This document shows positions 6,762 through 14,183 of a DNA stretch of 16,013 bases, piece by piece. Source of the DNA: an uncultured Rhodanobacteraceae bacterium (GTDB lineage Bacteria; Pseudomonadota; Gammaproteobacteria; Xanthomonadales; SZUA-5). A model generated the notes under the pieces. It was not told where the DNA came from and did not search any database. It saw only the letters and a list, made by a program, of their open reading frames with translations. Numbering within the stretch: position 1 is the first letter of the stretch; each line of letters starts with the position of its first letter. Where the stretch lies: contig CALEZI010000189.1 of assembly GCA_937928755.1 (NCBI GenBank), positions 1 to 16,013 on the forward strand, in the 5' to 3' direction. The translations under genes and the position numbers were made by a program.

Positions 6762-9700
6762 GCTGCGGCCTCCCCATCGGCGAGAGCCCCCTCGAGCCAA
6801 TCGACCTTTTGCAGTTTACGGACGATCACATATTCGTCGCGGTTGGACCCGACCGTTCCGTAATAGTTGAAGCCGTAAGCGAGCTGGACATAACCGCCGA
6901 TCATATGCGTCGGTTTCAGCACCGCGCGCGTAACGCTGTTGTGGATACCGCCCCGCTGACCGGTAAGCGGCGAACCGGGGACATTCACGATCTTTTCCTG
7001 CGCGTGGTACATGAACAACGTGCCTTCCTTCATCCGCTGCGACACCACCACGCGTGCAACCAGCGCGCCGTTGCTGTTGAAGGCCTCGACCCAGTCGTTG
7101 TCGACCAAACCCGCCTTGGCGGCGTCGACCTCGCTCATCCAGACGATCGGCCCACCGCGTGATAGCGTGAGCATCAGCAGGTTGTCGGTGTAGGTCGAGT
7201 GGATGCCCCATTTCTGGTGCGGCGTGATGAAGTTGAGGATGACGTGCGGTGCGTCTTTAGCCTCATCCAGCATCGGCTTGACGGCCTTCGTGTCGATCGG
7301 CGGTCGATAGACGCAAAAGCCTTCGCCAAAAGCGCGCATCCATTTGTGATCCTGATAGAGTTGCTGCCGGCCGGTCAGCGTGCGCCAGGGGATCAGTTCG
7401 TGGACGTTGGTGTAGCCCGCGTTATAGCAGACGTGTTCGCTTTCAAGGCCCGACCAGGTCGGGGAGGAAATGATCTTCCGCGGCTGTGCCTGAATGTCGC
7501 GGAATCGGATCTTCTCGTCTTCCTTGGGCAGCGCCAGGTGCGTGTGGTCACGGCCGGTATTCCTTGATAGCGCCGCCCAGGCCTTGACCGCGACCTCGCC
7601 ATTGGTTTCAGGCGCCAGCATCAGGATCACCTCGGCTGCGTCGATGGCGCTTTCGATCTGCGGTCGTCCTTTCGTCACACCGTCTTCAAGCACCGGGCCA
7701 TTGAGGCGGCGGAGATTCTCGACTTCGTGATCGGTATTCCAACCGATCCCTTTGCCGCCATTGCCAAGCTTTTCCATCAGTGGCCCCAGCGCCGTGAAGC
7801 GCTTGTAAAGGTTCGGGTAGTCCCGTTCGATCAGCGCCACGGTCGCCATCGTCCGGCCCGGGATCGGTTCAACCTCGCCCTTGCCCCAGTCGGCAACGTC
7901 GAAAGGTTGAGCGATCTCGTTAGGGCTGTCGTGCTGGATAGGGGTCAGCACGACATCATGCTCGATACCCAGAACTTCGGGCGCGACTTCGGAGAATGTT
8001 TTCGCGATACCCTTGTAAATGTCCCAGTCGCTGCGCGATTCCCACACCGGATCAACCGCCGCCGACAACGGGTGAATGAACGGGTGCATATCGGACGTGT
8101 TGAGGTCGTCCTTTTCGTACCAGCTCGCGGTTGGCAGCACGATGTCCGAATAAACGCAGGTGGTCGACATGCGAAAATCAAGCGTCACGAGCAGGTCGAG
8201 TTTACCCTTCGGTGCATCCTCGTGCCACTTCACATCCTTCGGCTTCTGCGCGCCGGTTTCGCCGAGGTCCTTGCCCTGCACGCCGTGCGCGGTACCGAGC
8301 AGATGCTTGAGGAAATATTCGTGGCCCTTGCCCGACGACCCGAGCAAATTGGAGCGCCAGACAAACATGTTCCGCGGCCAGTTGGCATGATCGTCCGGAT
8401 CGAAACAGGAAAGCTCGATTTCGCCCGTTTTCAGCGCGGCGGCGAGATAGGGCCCTGCCTCCTTGCCGGACGCCTTCACCGCCTTGCCGACGGTGAGCGG
8501 ATTGGTCTTGAGCTGCGGCGCGGACGGCAGCCAGCCCATGCGTTCGGCGCGCACGTTGTAATCGATCAGGCTGGCGTCCCAATCCCCTTCCGGTGCAGTG
8601 GGGGACAAGATCTCATCAACACCCAGCGTTTCGTAGCGCCACTGGTCGGTGTGTGCATAGAAAAAGCTGGTCGAATTCATGTGGCGCGGTGGCCGGTTCC
8701 AGTCGAGTGCAAAGGCGAGCGCGGTCCAGCCGGTCTGCGGGCGCAGCTTTTCCTGACCGACGTAGTGCGACCAGCCGCCGCCGCTCTTGCCGATGGCGCC
8801 GCACAACATCAGCAGGTTGATGACACCGCGATAGTTCATGTCGCAGTGGTACCAGTGGTTCATGCCGGCGCCGATGATGACCATCGAGCGGCCTTCGGTC
8901 TTGTGCGCGTTCTCGGCAAACTGCCGCGCCACGGTGATCAGCTTGTCGCGCGGCACGCCGGTGATCGCCTCCTGCCAGGCCGGGGTGTAGGGCGCGTTGT
9001 CGTCGTAGCTCTTGGCGCCGCTGCCCAGGCCGCGGTCGATGCCGTACTGCGCCGCCTGCAGGTCGAACACGGTGGCGACCATTGCGTGGTGCTCGTCGCC
9101 CTCCTTGCCCAGACGCAGCCGCACCGCCGCCACCTTGGCGCGGTTCAACTCGCCTTGCTGCGGGTTGTTGTTGAAGTGCGGCGTGTTCGCGCCGGCGAAG
9201 TACGGGAACGCCACGTCGACGATGTCGTGCGCCTGCGCGTCACCCTCGAGCACCGACAGCTTGAGCTTGACCGCGGCGTCGTGCCGCGCCTCCTTGTCTT
9301 CGAGGTTCCACTTGCCGGCATCGGCGCGGCCCTCGGGGCCCCAGCGAAAGCCGATCGAGCCATTGGGCAGCACCACCTTGCCGGCGTCGTCGAAGGCCAG
9401 CGTCTTCCACTCGGGGTTGTTCGCCTGGCCCAGCTTGCCGTTGAAGTCGCTGGCACGCAGATAGCGGTCAGGCACCAGCGTGGTGCCGCCGTCGGGGAGC
9501 TGATGCTCCTTGAGCAGCACCAGCATCGGCAGGTCGGTGTAGCGGCGCGCGTAGTCGTCGAAATACGGCGACCTTTGCTCGAAGTAGAACTCCTTCAGCG
9601 CGACGTGGCCCATCGCCATCGCCACCGCGGCGTCGGTGCCCTGCTTGGGGTGCAGCCAGATGTCGGCCAGCTTGGCGACTTCGGAGTAGTCGGGCGTGAT

Positions 9701-10537
9701 CGAGACGATCTTCGTGCCCTTGTAGCGCACCTCGGTGAAGAAGTGCGCGTCGGGCGTGCGCGTCTGCGGCACGTTGGAGCCCCAGGCGATGATGTAGTTG
9801 CTGTTGTACCAATCGGCCGACTCGGGCACGTCGGTCTGCTCGCCCCAGACCTGCGGACTCGACGGCGGCAGGTCGCAGTACCAGTCGTAGAAGCTCAGGC
9901 ACACGCCGCCGATCAGCGACAGGTAGCGCGCGCCCGAGGCGTAGCTGATCATGCTCATCGCCGGGATCGGCGAGAAGCCGATGACGCGGTCGGGGCCGTG
10001 GGTCTTGGCGGTGTAGACGTTGGCCGCGGCGATCAGCTCGTTGACCTCGTCCCAGCTGGAACGCACGAAGCCGCCCAGGCCGCGCACCTTCTGGTAGTCG
10101 CGCCGCTTGGCCTCGTCGGCCTGGATCGAAGCCCAGGCTTCGACCGGGCCGTGCTGCAGCCTTGCCGCGCGCCAGTGCTTGAGCAGCCGCCCGCGCACCA
10201 TCGGGTACTTGACGCGGTTGGCGCTGTACAGGTACCACGAGTACGACGCGCCGCGCGCGCAGCCGCGCGGCTCGTGGTTGGGCATGTCCCAGCGCGTGCG
10301 CGGGTAGTCGGTCTGCTGCGTCTCCCAGGTGACGATGCCACCCTTGACGTAGATCTTCCAGCTGCAGCTGCCGGTGCAGTTGACGCCGTGCGTGCTGCGC
10401 ACGATCTTGTCATGCGCCCAGCGGTTGCGGTAGGCGTCCTCCCAGGTGCGGTCTTCGCCGGTGGTGACGCCGTGGTCGCCGGAAAAGCTCTCCCGAGGCA
10501 GCGAGAAGTAGTTCAGTCGATCGAGGAAGTGGCTCAT
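6758..10537 (-). CDS. narG: NarG, respiratory nitrate reductase alpha subunit (molybdenum catalytic subunit), possibly mosaic
   Basis: NarG reduces nitrate to nitrite at a bis-MGD molybdenum centre on the cytoplasmic face. The protein has 1259 residues, close to the usual length. The N-terminal iron-sulfur site is complete (H50, C54, C58, C93, same numbers as E. coli), and D222 in YCDLPPSSP is the expected molybdenum ligand. The N-terminus MSHFLDRLNYF resembles the vestigial Tat-like signal of cytoplasmic NarG. The ATG at 10537 has AAGGA seven bases upstream and lies 19 bases after narK2. Composition changes inside the gene: codons 1 to about 570 end almost only in G or C, while codons after about 595 often end in A or T. 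The protein matches NarG continuously across the change, with no frameshift or missing residues, so the gene looks functional if the join is real. Confidence 0.97.
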   Translation of the reverse strand: MSHFLDRLNYFSLPRESFSGDHGVTTGEDRTWEDAYRNRWAHDKIVRSTHGVNCTGSCSWKIYVKGGIVTWETQQTDYPRTRWDMPNHEPRGCARGASYSWYLYSANRVKYPMVRGRLLKHWRAARLQHGPVEAWASIQADEAKRRDYQKVRGLGGFVRSSWDEVNELIAAANVYTAKTHGPDRVIGFSPIPAMSMISYASGARYLSLIGGVCLSFYDWYCDLPPSSPQVWGEQTDVPESADWYNSNYIIAWGSNVPQTRTPDAHFFTEVRYKGTKIVSITPDYSEVAKLADIWLHPKQGTDAAVAMAMGHVALKEFYFEQRSPYFDDYARRYTDLPMLVLLKEHQLPDGGTTLVPDRYLRASDFNGKLGQANNPEWKTLAFDDAGKVVLPNGSIGFRWGPEGRADAGKWNLEDKEARHDAAVKLKLSVLEGDAQAHDIVDVAFPYFAGANTPHFNNNPQQGELNRAKVAAVRLRLGKEGDEHHAMVATVFDLQAAQYGIDRGLGSGAKSYDDNAPYTPAWQEAITGVPRDKLITVARQFAENAHKTEGRSMVIIGAGMNHWYHCDMNYRGVINLLMLCGAIGKSGGGWSHYVGQEKLRPQTGWTALAFALDWNRPPRHMNSTSFFYAHTDQWRYETLGVDEILSPTAPEGDWDASLIDYNVRAERMGWLPSAPQLKTNPLTVGKAVKASGKEAGPYLAAALKTGEIELSCFDPDDHANWPRNMFVWRSNLLGSSGKGHEYFLKHLLGTAHGVQGKDLGETGAQKPKDVKWHEDAPKGKLDLLVTLDFRMSTTCVYSDIVLPTASWYEKDDLNTSDMHPFIHPLSAAVDPVWESRSDWDIYKGIAKTFSEVAPEVLGIEHDVVLTPIQHDSPNEIAQPFDVADWGKGEVEPIPGRTMATVALIERDYPNLYKRFTALGPLMEKLGNGGKGIGWNTDHEVENLRRLNGPVLEDGVTKGRPQIESAIDAAEVILMLAPETNGEVAVKAWAALSRNTGRDHTHLALPKEDEKIRFRDIQAQPRKIISSPTWSGLESEHVCYNAGYTNVHELIPWRTLTGRQQLYQDHKWMRAFGEGFCVYRPPIDTKAVKPMLDEAKDAPHVILNFITPHQKWGIHSTYTDNLLMLTLSRGGPIVWMSEVDAAKAGLVDNDWVEAFNSNGALVARVVVSQRMKEGTLFMYHAQEKIVNVPGSPLTGQRGGIHNSVTRAVLKPTHMIGGYVQLAYGFNYYGTVGSNRDEYVIVRKLQKVDWLEGALADGEAAA
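8745..8830. other. Composition and codon-usage switch point inside narG
   Basis: By hand count on the coding strand, codons ending in A or T number 8 of 19 in 8581-8640, 5 of 20 in 8641-8700, 4 of 20 in 8701-8760, 0 of 20 in 8761-8820 and 2 of 20 in 8821-8880. Sample 60-base lines give 34 G+C at 7201 and at 8101, against 44 at 9601 and 42 at 10021. The change therefore falls near 8745-8830, which encodes the highly conserved NarG region around YRGVINLLML and SGGGWSHYVGQEK (about residues 570-595). No direct repeat, insertion sequence or frameshift is visible there. This is what recombination, or an assembly join, between two related narG genes would look like. Confidence 0.6.
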
Positions 10538-10556
10538 GTTCGGTCCTTTGCGGTCC

Positions 10557-12206
10557 TCAGGGATTCTTCACGTAGGCGCCCTTGCGCAGGTAAAACCACC
10601 AGTTCAGCACCAGGCAGGCGGCGTAGAACACGGCAAAGCCGTACATCGCGGCCTGCGGCGTGCCGGCCTTGATCTGGTTGCCGATGACGATCGGCGCAAC
10701 GAACGCGCCGTAGCCGGCCACCGCCGAAGTCCAGCCCAGCACCGGGCCGGCCTGGCCCGGGCCGTAGATCACGCCGATGGTGCGGAAGGTCGAGCCGTTG
10801 CCGATGCCGCTGGCAAAGAACAGCAGCAGGAACAGGCCGAGGAAGGCCGGGAAGTACTCTTCCGGCGTGGCCGACTGGTAGGCCAGCATCATCACCCAGC
10901 CCACCGCGACCGAGGCCACGACCATGATCGCCGAGATGATCTGGGTGACGATCGAGCCGCCCCACTTGTCGGAGATCCAGCCGCCGATCGGGCGCACCGC
11001 GGCGCCGACGAAGGGGCCGATCCAGGCGTAGGTCAGCACCGGCGGCGCGTTCGGGTTGGGCAGCGTGTGCTGCATCACGCCGCTGGCGTCGGGCTGGTGG
11101 ATGACGCCGAAGATCACCTTCATCGCCAGCGGCAGCACCATCGAAAAGCCGATGAACGAGCCGAAGGTGACGATGTACAGCGCGGTCAGGCTCCAGGTGT
11201 GCTTGTTGCTGAAGATCGCGAACTGCGCCTTGACCGCGTCCTTCATCGGCCCGAACGCGGCCAGGCGCATCACCGTCAGCGCGGCGACGATGTCCAGCGG
11301 AATCGCCACCCACATGCTGATCAGCCCCAGCCCGGTGGGTGCCGGCAGGTACAGGATCAGGCCGATGATCGACGGAATGAAGGCCAGCGTGTACAGCCAG
11401 GTGATCTTCAGGAACGAGATGATCGGGTGATCTGCGCCGGGCGACACGGTCTTCAGGTTGTTCATGCCGAACCAGCACAGCAGGCCCAGCGGCACCAGCG
11501 ACAGCACCCAGGCAAAGCCGCCGTTCTGGATCCAGATCTCGGTGCCCGCGGGAATCTTGCCGAAGATCCAGCCGCTGGCCTTTTGCAGCGGCATCGAATC
11601 GCCGCTCAACGCGCCCAGCAGCGGGAACGACATCACCAGCGGGATGATGATCTGCATCGTCGTCACGCCGAAGTTGCCCAGCCCCGCGTTCAGCCCGAGC
11701 GCGGTGCCGCTCATGCGCTTGGGGAAGAAGGTGCTGATGTTGGACATCGACGAGGCGAAGTTGCCGCCGCCCACGCCGCACCACAGCGCCATCAGCTGGA
11801 ACGACCACAGCGGCCACTCGGGGTGCTGCAGCACGATGCCGGTGCCGATGGCCGGCGCCAGCAGCATCGAGGTGGTCAGGAAGATGGTGTTGCGCCCGCC
11901 GGCCAGGCGGATGAAGAACGACGACGGGATGCGCATCGTCGCGCCGGAGATGCCGGCGATCGCGGTCAGCGTGAAGAGTTGGTCCTGGGTAAAGGGAAAG
12001 CCCAGGTTGAGCATCTCCACCGCGATGATTCCCCACATGCCCCACACCGCGAAGCCGCACAGCAGCGCGGGAATCGAGATCCACAGGTTGCGGTAGGCGA
12101 TCTTCTTGCCGGTGGCTTCCCAGAAGGCTTCGTCCTCGGGGCGCCAGTCGGTGATGTCGGCGCCGCCGCGGCGCGGCGGCGCGGAGTTCAGGGTCTTGGT
12201 GTTCAT
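10557..12206 (-). CDS. narK2: NarK2, nitrate/nitrite transporter (MFS, E. coli NarK-like)
   Basis: This inner-membrane major-facilitator protein of 549 residues begins like E. coli NarK (ITDWRPEDEAFW at 18-29, then RNLWISIP). It contains both nitrate-signature regions, GVGGGNFASSMSNIS (144-158) and GIGNGSTFRTIG (467-478). Arginines R92 and R405 stand where E. coli NarK uses R89 and R305 to bind the substrate. It probably exchanges nitrate for nitrite. Compared with the E. coli protein as I remember it, there are about 60 extra residues near 260-325 containing two more hydrophobic segments, so 14 rather than 12 helices are likely. The ATG at 12206 follows narK1 by 32 bases with a weak AGG element. 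A longer open frame continues upstream, but only as an out-of-frame shadow of narK1. Confidence 0.93.
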   Translation of the reverse strand: MNTKTLNSAPPRRGGADITDWRPEDEAFWEATGKKIAYRNLWISIPALLCGFAVWGMWGIIAVEMLNLGFPFTQDQLFTLTAIAGISGATMRIPSSFFIRLAGGRNTIFLTTSMLLAPAIGTGIVLQHPEWPLWSFQLMALWCGVGGGNFASSMSNISTFFPKRMSGTALGLNAGLGNFGVTTMQIIIPLVMSFPLLGALSGDSMPLQKASGWIFGKIPAGTEIWIQNGGFAWVLSLVPLGLLCWFGMNNLKTVSPGADHPIISFLKITWLYTLAFIPSIIGLILYLPAPTGLGLISMWVAIPLDIVAALTVMRLAAFGPMKDAVKAQFAIFSNKHTWSLTALYIVTFGSFIGFSMVLPLAMKVIFGVIHQPDASGVMQHTLPNPNAPPVLTYAWIGPFVGAAVRPIGGWISDKWGGSIVTQIISAIMVVASVAVGWVMMLAYQSATPEEYFPAFLGLFLLLFFASGIGNGSTFRTIGVIYGPGQAGPVLGWTSAVAGYGAFVAPIVIGNQIKAGTPQAAMYGFAVFYAACLVLNWWFYLRKGAYVKNP

Positions 12207-12238
12207 GGGTCGAACCTGGGTTGTGCGGCGGGTGTGTG

Positions 12239-13507
12239 TCAGCGCGACGGCGCGTGCGCCAGCGGCGAGACCGGCGCGTGCCCGCCCATGACCTCGGTGC
12301 GGCGCACTTCGGTCCAGTACATCCAGATCAGCGACACCCAGACCACGCCGTACATCAGCATGAAGGCGCTGGAGCGCACGCCGGTCAGGTCCATCAGCGC
12401 GCCGAACATGATCGGCAGGATGAAGCCGCCCAGGCCGCCGGCCAGGCCGACGATGCCGCTGACGGTGCCGATGTTTTGCGGGTAGTCGTCGCTGATGTAC
12501 TTGAAGACGCTGGCCTTGCCGAAGGCGAAAGCGATGCCGAGGATGAACATCAGCGCGGTGAAGCCGTAGACGTTCAGGCCGATGTGAAAGCTCTTGGGAC
12601 CGTCGACGGTGAGCACGGTGAAGGTGGTCTGCGGGTAGCTCAGCAGGAACAGGCAGACCCAGCTGACCCACATCACCCACCACGTCACCGTGTGCGCGCC
12701 GTGCTTGTCCGACAGCCAGCCACCGATCGCGCGCAGCACGCCGCCGGGCAGCGAGAAACACGCCGCCAGCAGCGCCGCGGCGCGGATGTCCAGGCCGTAC
12801 TCGCCGACGTAGTACTGCACCATCCACAGGCTCAAGGCCACATAGCCGCCGAAGACGATGCTGTAGTACTGGCAGTACTTGACGACGCGCGGGTCCTTCA
12901 GCATCTTCAACTGGTCGACGAAGCGCGTGCTGCTGGGCACCAGGTGGGCCGGGTCGCTGGCGCTGAAGATCCAGAACAGCACCAGCGTGCCCAGCATGAT
13001 GGCGGCGTAGACCTGCGGCACCATGGCCCAGCCGAAGGCCACCACCAGCGCCGGCGCGATGAACTTGTTGACCGCCGCGCCGGAGTTGCCGGCGCCGTAC
13101 ACACCCATCGCGAAGCCCTGCCGGTTGCGCGGGAACCAGCGCGCGACGTAGGGCGTGCCCACCGAGAACGAGCCGCCGGCCAGGCCGACGAACAGGCCGA
13201 TGACCAGGAAGTGCCAGTACTGCGTGGCGTAGCTCATCAGCCAGATCGCCGGCACGGTGATCGCCATCAGCAGCGCCATGACGATGCGCCCGCCGTACTT
13301 GTCGGTCCAGATGCCCAGCGGCACGCGCACCAGCGAGCCGCTGAGCACGGGGGTGGCGGTGAGCAGGCCGAACTCGGTGGCGTTCAGGTTCAGCGCCTTC
13401 TTGATCGGGATACCGATCACGCCGAACATCATCCACACCATGAAGCACACGGTGAAGGCCAGCGTGCTGACGATCAGTACCGACAGTGCCTTGCGGTTGT
13501 TGTCCAC
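12239..13507 (-). CDS. narK1: NarK1, nitrate transporter (MFS, NarK1-type)
   Basis: This is a 422-residue, roughly 12-helix transporter of the nitrate/nitrite porter family, the type thought to import nitrate with protons and start nitrate respiration. It shows RVPLG with R61, a first signature near GGSFSVGTPYVARWFP (111-126), the AGNSGAAVNKF segment (139-149), R259 in LRAIGGWLSDKHG, and GIAFAFGKASVFKY (324-337) as the second signature. The start is a GTG at 13507, preceded by GGAGA with eight bases of spacing; the frame is open about 36 codons further, but these codons are unlike the family. It heads the narK1-narK2-narG series, so its upstream region (13508-13898) should contain the main operon promoter. 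Codon use is strongly G/C-ending, like narX, narL and narK2. Confidence 0.92.
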   Translation of the reverse strand: MDNNRKALSVLIVSTLAFTVCFMVWMMFGVIGIPIKKALNLNATEFGLLTATPVLSGSLVRVPLGIWTDKYGGRIVMALLMAITVPAIWLMSYATQYWHFLVIGLFVGLAGGSFSVGTPYVARWFPRNRQGFAMGVYGAGNSGAAVNKFIAPALVVAFGWAMVPQVYAAIMLGTLVLFWIFSASDPAHLVPSSTRFVDQLKMLKDPRVVKYCQYYSIVFGGYVALSLWMVQYYVGEYGLDIRAAALLAACFSLPGGVLRAIGGWLSDKHGAHTVTWWVMWVSWVCLFLLSYPQTTFTVLTVDGPKSFHIGLNVYGFTALMFILGIAFAFGKASVFKYISDDYPQNIGTVSGIVGLAGGLGGFILPIMFGALMDLTGVRSSAFMLMYGVVWVSLIWMYWTEVRRTEVMGGHAPVSPLAHAPSR

Positions 13508-13544
13508 GATCCTTCTCTCCGGTCGATCGCGGGCACTGTAGGTT

Positions 13545-13562
13545 GTTGCACTGCAGCGCAAC
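13545..13562. repeat. 18-bp near-palindrome upstream of narK1
   Basis: GTTGCACTGCAGCGCAAC is an inverted repeat with 16 of 18 positions matching, centred about 46 bases before the narK1 GTG. It has the outer TTG...CAA of FNR-type sites, but with ten bases between the triplets instead of eight, so it does not fit FNR, ANR or DNR spacing. It overlaps a weak possible promoter (TTGCGC at -35, TACAGT at 13540-13535 on the minus strand). It could bind another dimeric regulator or be chance. Confidence 0.3.
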
Positions 13563-13596
13563 ATCCTTCGCCCGGCAAGTACGGCACGGGCCGAAA

Positions 13597-13627
13597 GGAC
13601 GATGGCCGGCGCCACCGGCCATCGTCC
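13597..13627. repeat. Perfect 13-bp inverted repeat with 5-base loop
   Basis: The arms GGACGATGGCCGG (13597-13609) and CCGGCCATCGTCC (13615-13627) pair perfectly around the loop CGCCA, giving a very stable hairpin on either strand. There is no T-run after it on either strand, so it is not a normal intrinsic terminator. It lies 90 bases before narK1. If the FNR-like site further upstream works at -41.5, the narK1 transcript would begin at about 13627, so this hairpin would form its 5' end. A role in mRNA stability, as a protein-binding site, or as the end of a mobile segment is possible but unproven. Confidence 0.6.
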
Positions 13628-13661
13628 GAAGGAACTACGCGCGAAGCGTCAAGCGGCTGGC

Positions 13662-13675
13662 TTGCGCGGTATCAA
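13662..13675. promoter_or_regulatory. Candidate FNR/ANR/DNR-type site upstream of narK1
   Basis: TTGCGCGGTATCAA matches the FNR-family consensus TTGAT-N4-ATCAA at eight of ten positions with correct spacing, and one half-site is perfect. Oxygen- or NO-responsive regulators of this family normally activate narK-narG operons, so the place is plausible. Its centre is about 161 bases upstream of the narK1 start, which would leave a leader of about 120 bases; the matching -10 element (around 13634-13639) is poor. A match of this quality can occur by chance in 400 bases, so this is only a candidate. Confidence 0.35.
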
Positions 13676-13898
13676 CACCCGGACTGGGCCAGGGTGTCAT
13701 GGCGGCTCGTGCCGGATTGCGAAGAAGGTGAATGCGAGCCGGTACCCGCTTGGGACACGTTGCCGACGTTCGGCGGCTCGAACTGAACTCACAGGTCCGG
13801 CCACATGCCGTCACCGGCGAGCGGCCGCAATGAGGTGTTGGATTGGAGCAGGCCGACCTCCCTTTCGTGGCGGAGTTGCCCGCCGCTACACTGGATGT

Positions 13899-14183
13899 AT
13901 GCATGCCTTGATCGAATCCCACCGCGAACAACTCCTGTCGCTGGCACGTCGCCGCGGCATCACGAGTGTTCGTGTCTTCGGCTCTATGGCTCGGAACGAA
14001 GCGCGCGATGACAGCGATGTCGACCTGCTGGTGACACTGAGTCCCGGCACAAGTGCCCTCGCTCTCGGTGGGCTGTTGCTCGACGCGCAGGAACTGCTGG
14101 GCCGCCACGTGGACGTCGTCACCGAGGCGAGCCTTCATCCGGCGCTGCGCGACCAAGTGCTTGCCGATGCGATTGCGTTGTGA
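13899..14183 (+). CDS. mntA: MntA-type minimal nucleotidyltransferase antitoxin
   Basis: This 94-residue protein is a minimal nucleotidyltransferase. It has the catalytic motif GSX10DXD exactly (G28, S29, D40, D42, in VFGSMARNEARDDSDVDLLV) and a later HVDVV stretch that may give the third acidic residue. In studied MntA/HepT modules, the enzyme transfers AMP groups to a tyrosine of the HepT toxin and so neutralises it. The start at 13899 has almost no ribosome-binding site; a weak -10-like TACACT six bases upstream suggests a possibly leaderless message. Its stop overlaps the GTG of the next gene (GTGA). The pair is inserted between narL and narK1 on the opposite strand and has no metabolic link with nitrate respiration. 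Confidence 0.88.
   Translation: MHALIESHREQLLSLARRRGITSVRVFGSMARNEARDDSDVDLLVTLSPGTSALALGGLLLDAQELLGRHVDVVTEASLHPALRDQVLADAIAL

Larger units (their letters stand above)
13508..13898. other. Intergenic region between narK1 and mntA
   Basis: These 391 bases separate the divergent narK1 and mntA genes and should hold promoters for both. Three elements stand out: an 18-bp near-palindrome close to narK1, a perfect 13-bp inverted repeat, and an FNR-like 14-mer. No good NarL heptamer (TACYYMT) was found by eye. On the plus strand, 13658-13786 reads as 42 codons and a stop with a protein-like composition (rich in W, D, E, P, ending PTFGGSN) but no recognised start or family; it may be the remnant of a lost gene. 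Upstream of mntA, TTTCGT at 13863 and TACACT at 13887, 18 bases apart, could be a weak promoter that would begin the transcript at the mntA start codon. Confidence 0.5.

Noticed and set aside
6762..6800. N-terminal extension of NarH to 6800
   Set aside because: The 13 extra residues overlap the end of narG and are not NarH-like. The ATG at 6761 has a strong ribosome-binding site and gives cysteine positions identical to E. coli for the first group.
7727..10672. A 981-codon open frame on the plus strand, antisense to narG
   Set aside because: Its translation is an Arg/Val/His/Ala-rich shadow caused by G/C-ending codons on the opposite strand. It crosses the narG start, has no recognisable domain, and narG on the minus strand is unmistakable.
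10557..13622. A single minus-strand frame that would fuse sequence from the narK1 region with NarK2 (1021 codons)
   Set aside because: The upstream 470 codons are an out-of-frame reading of narK1 and not transporter-like. NarK2 begins at the ATG at 12206, where E. coli NarK-like sequence starts. This is not a natural NarK1-NarK2 fusion.
13597..13627. Reading the perfect hairpin as an intrinsic terminator
   Set aside because: No run of T follows the stem on either strand, and on the minus strand it would stop transcription just before narK1.
10536..13786. Two long plus-strand open frames across narK1 and narK2 (10536-12485 and 12221-13786)
   Set aside because: Both are low-complexity shadows (His/Arg/Gln/Ala/Glu rich) of the GC-rich transporter genes and have no family features.
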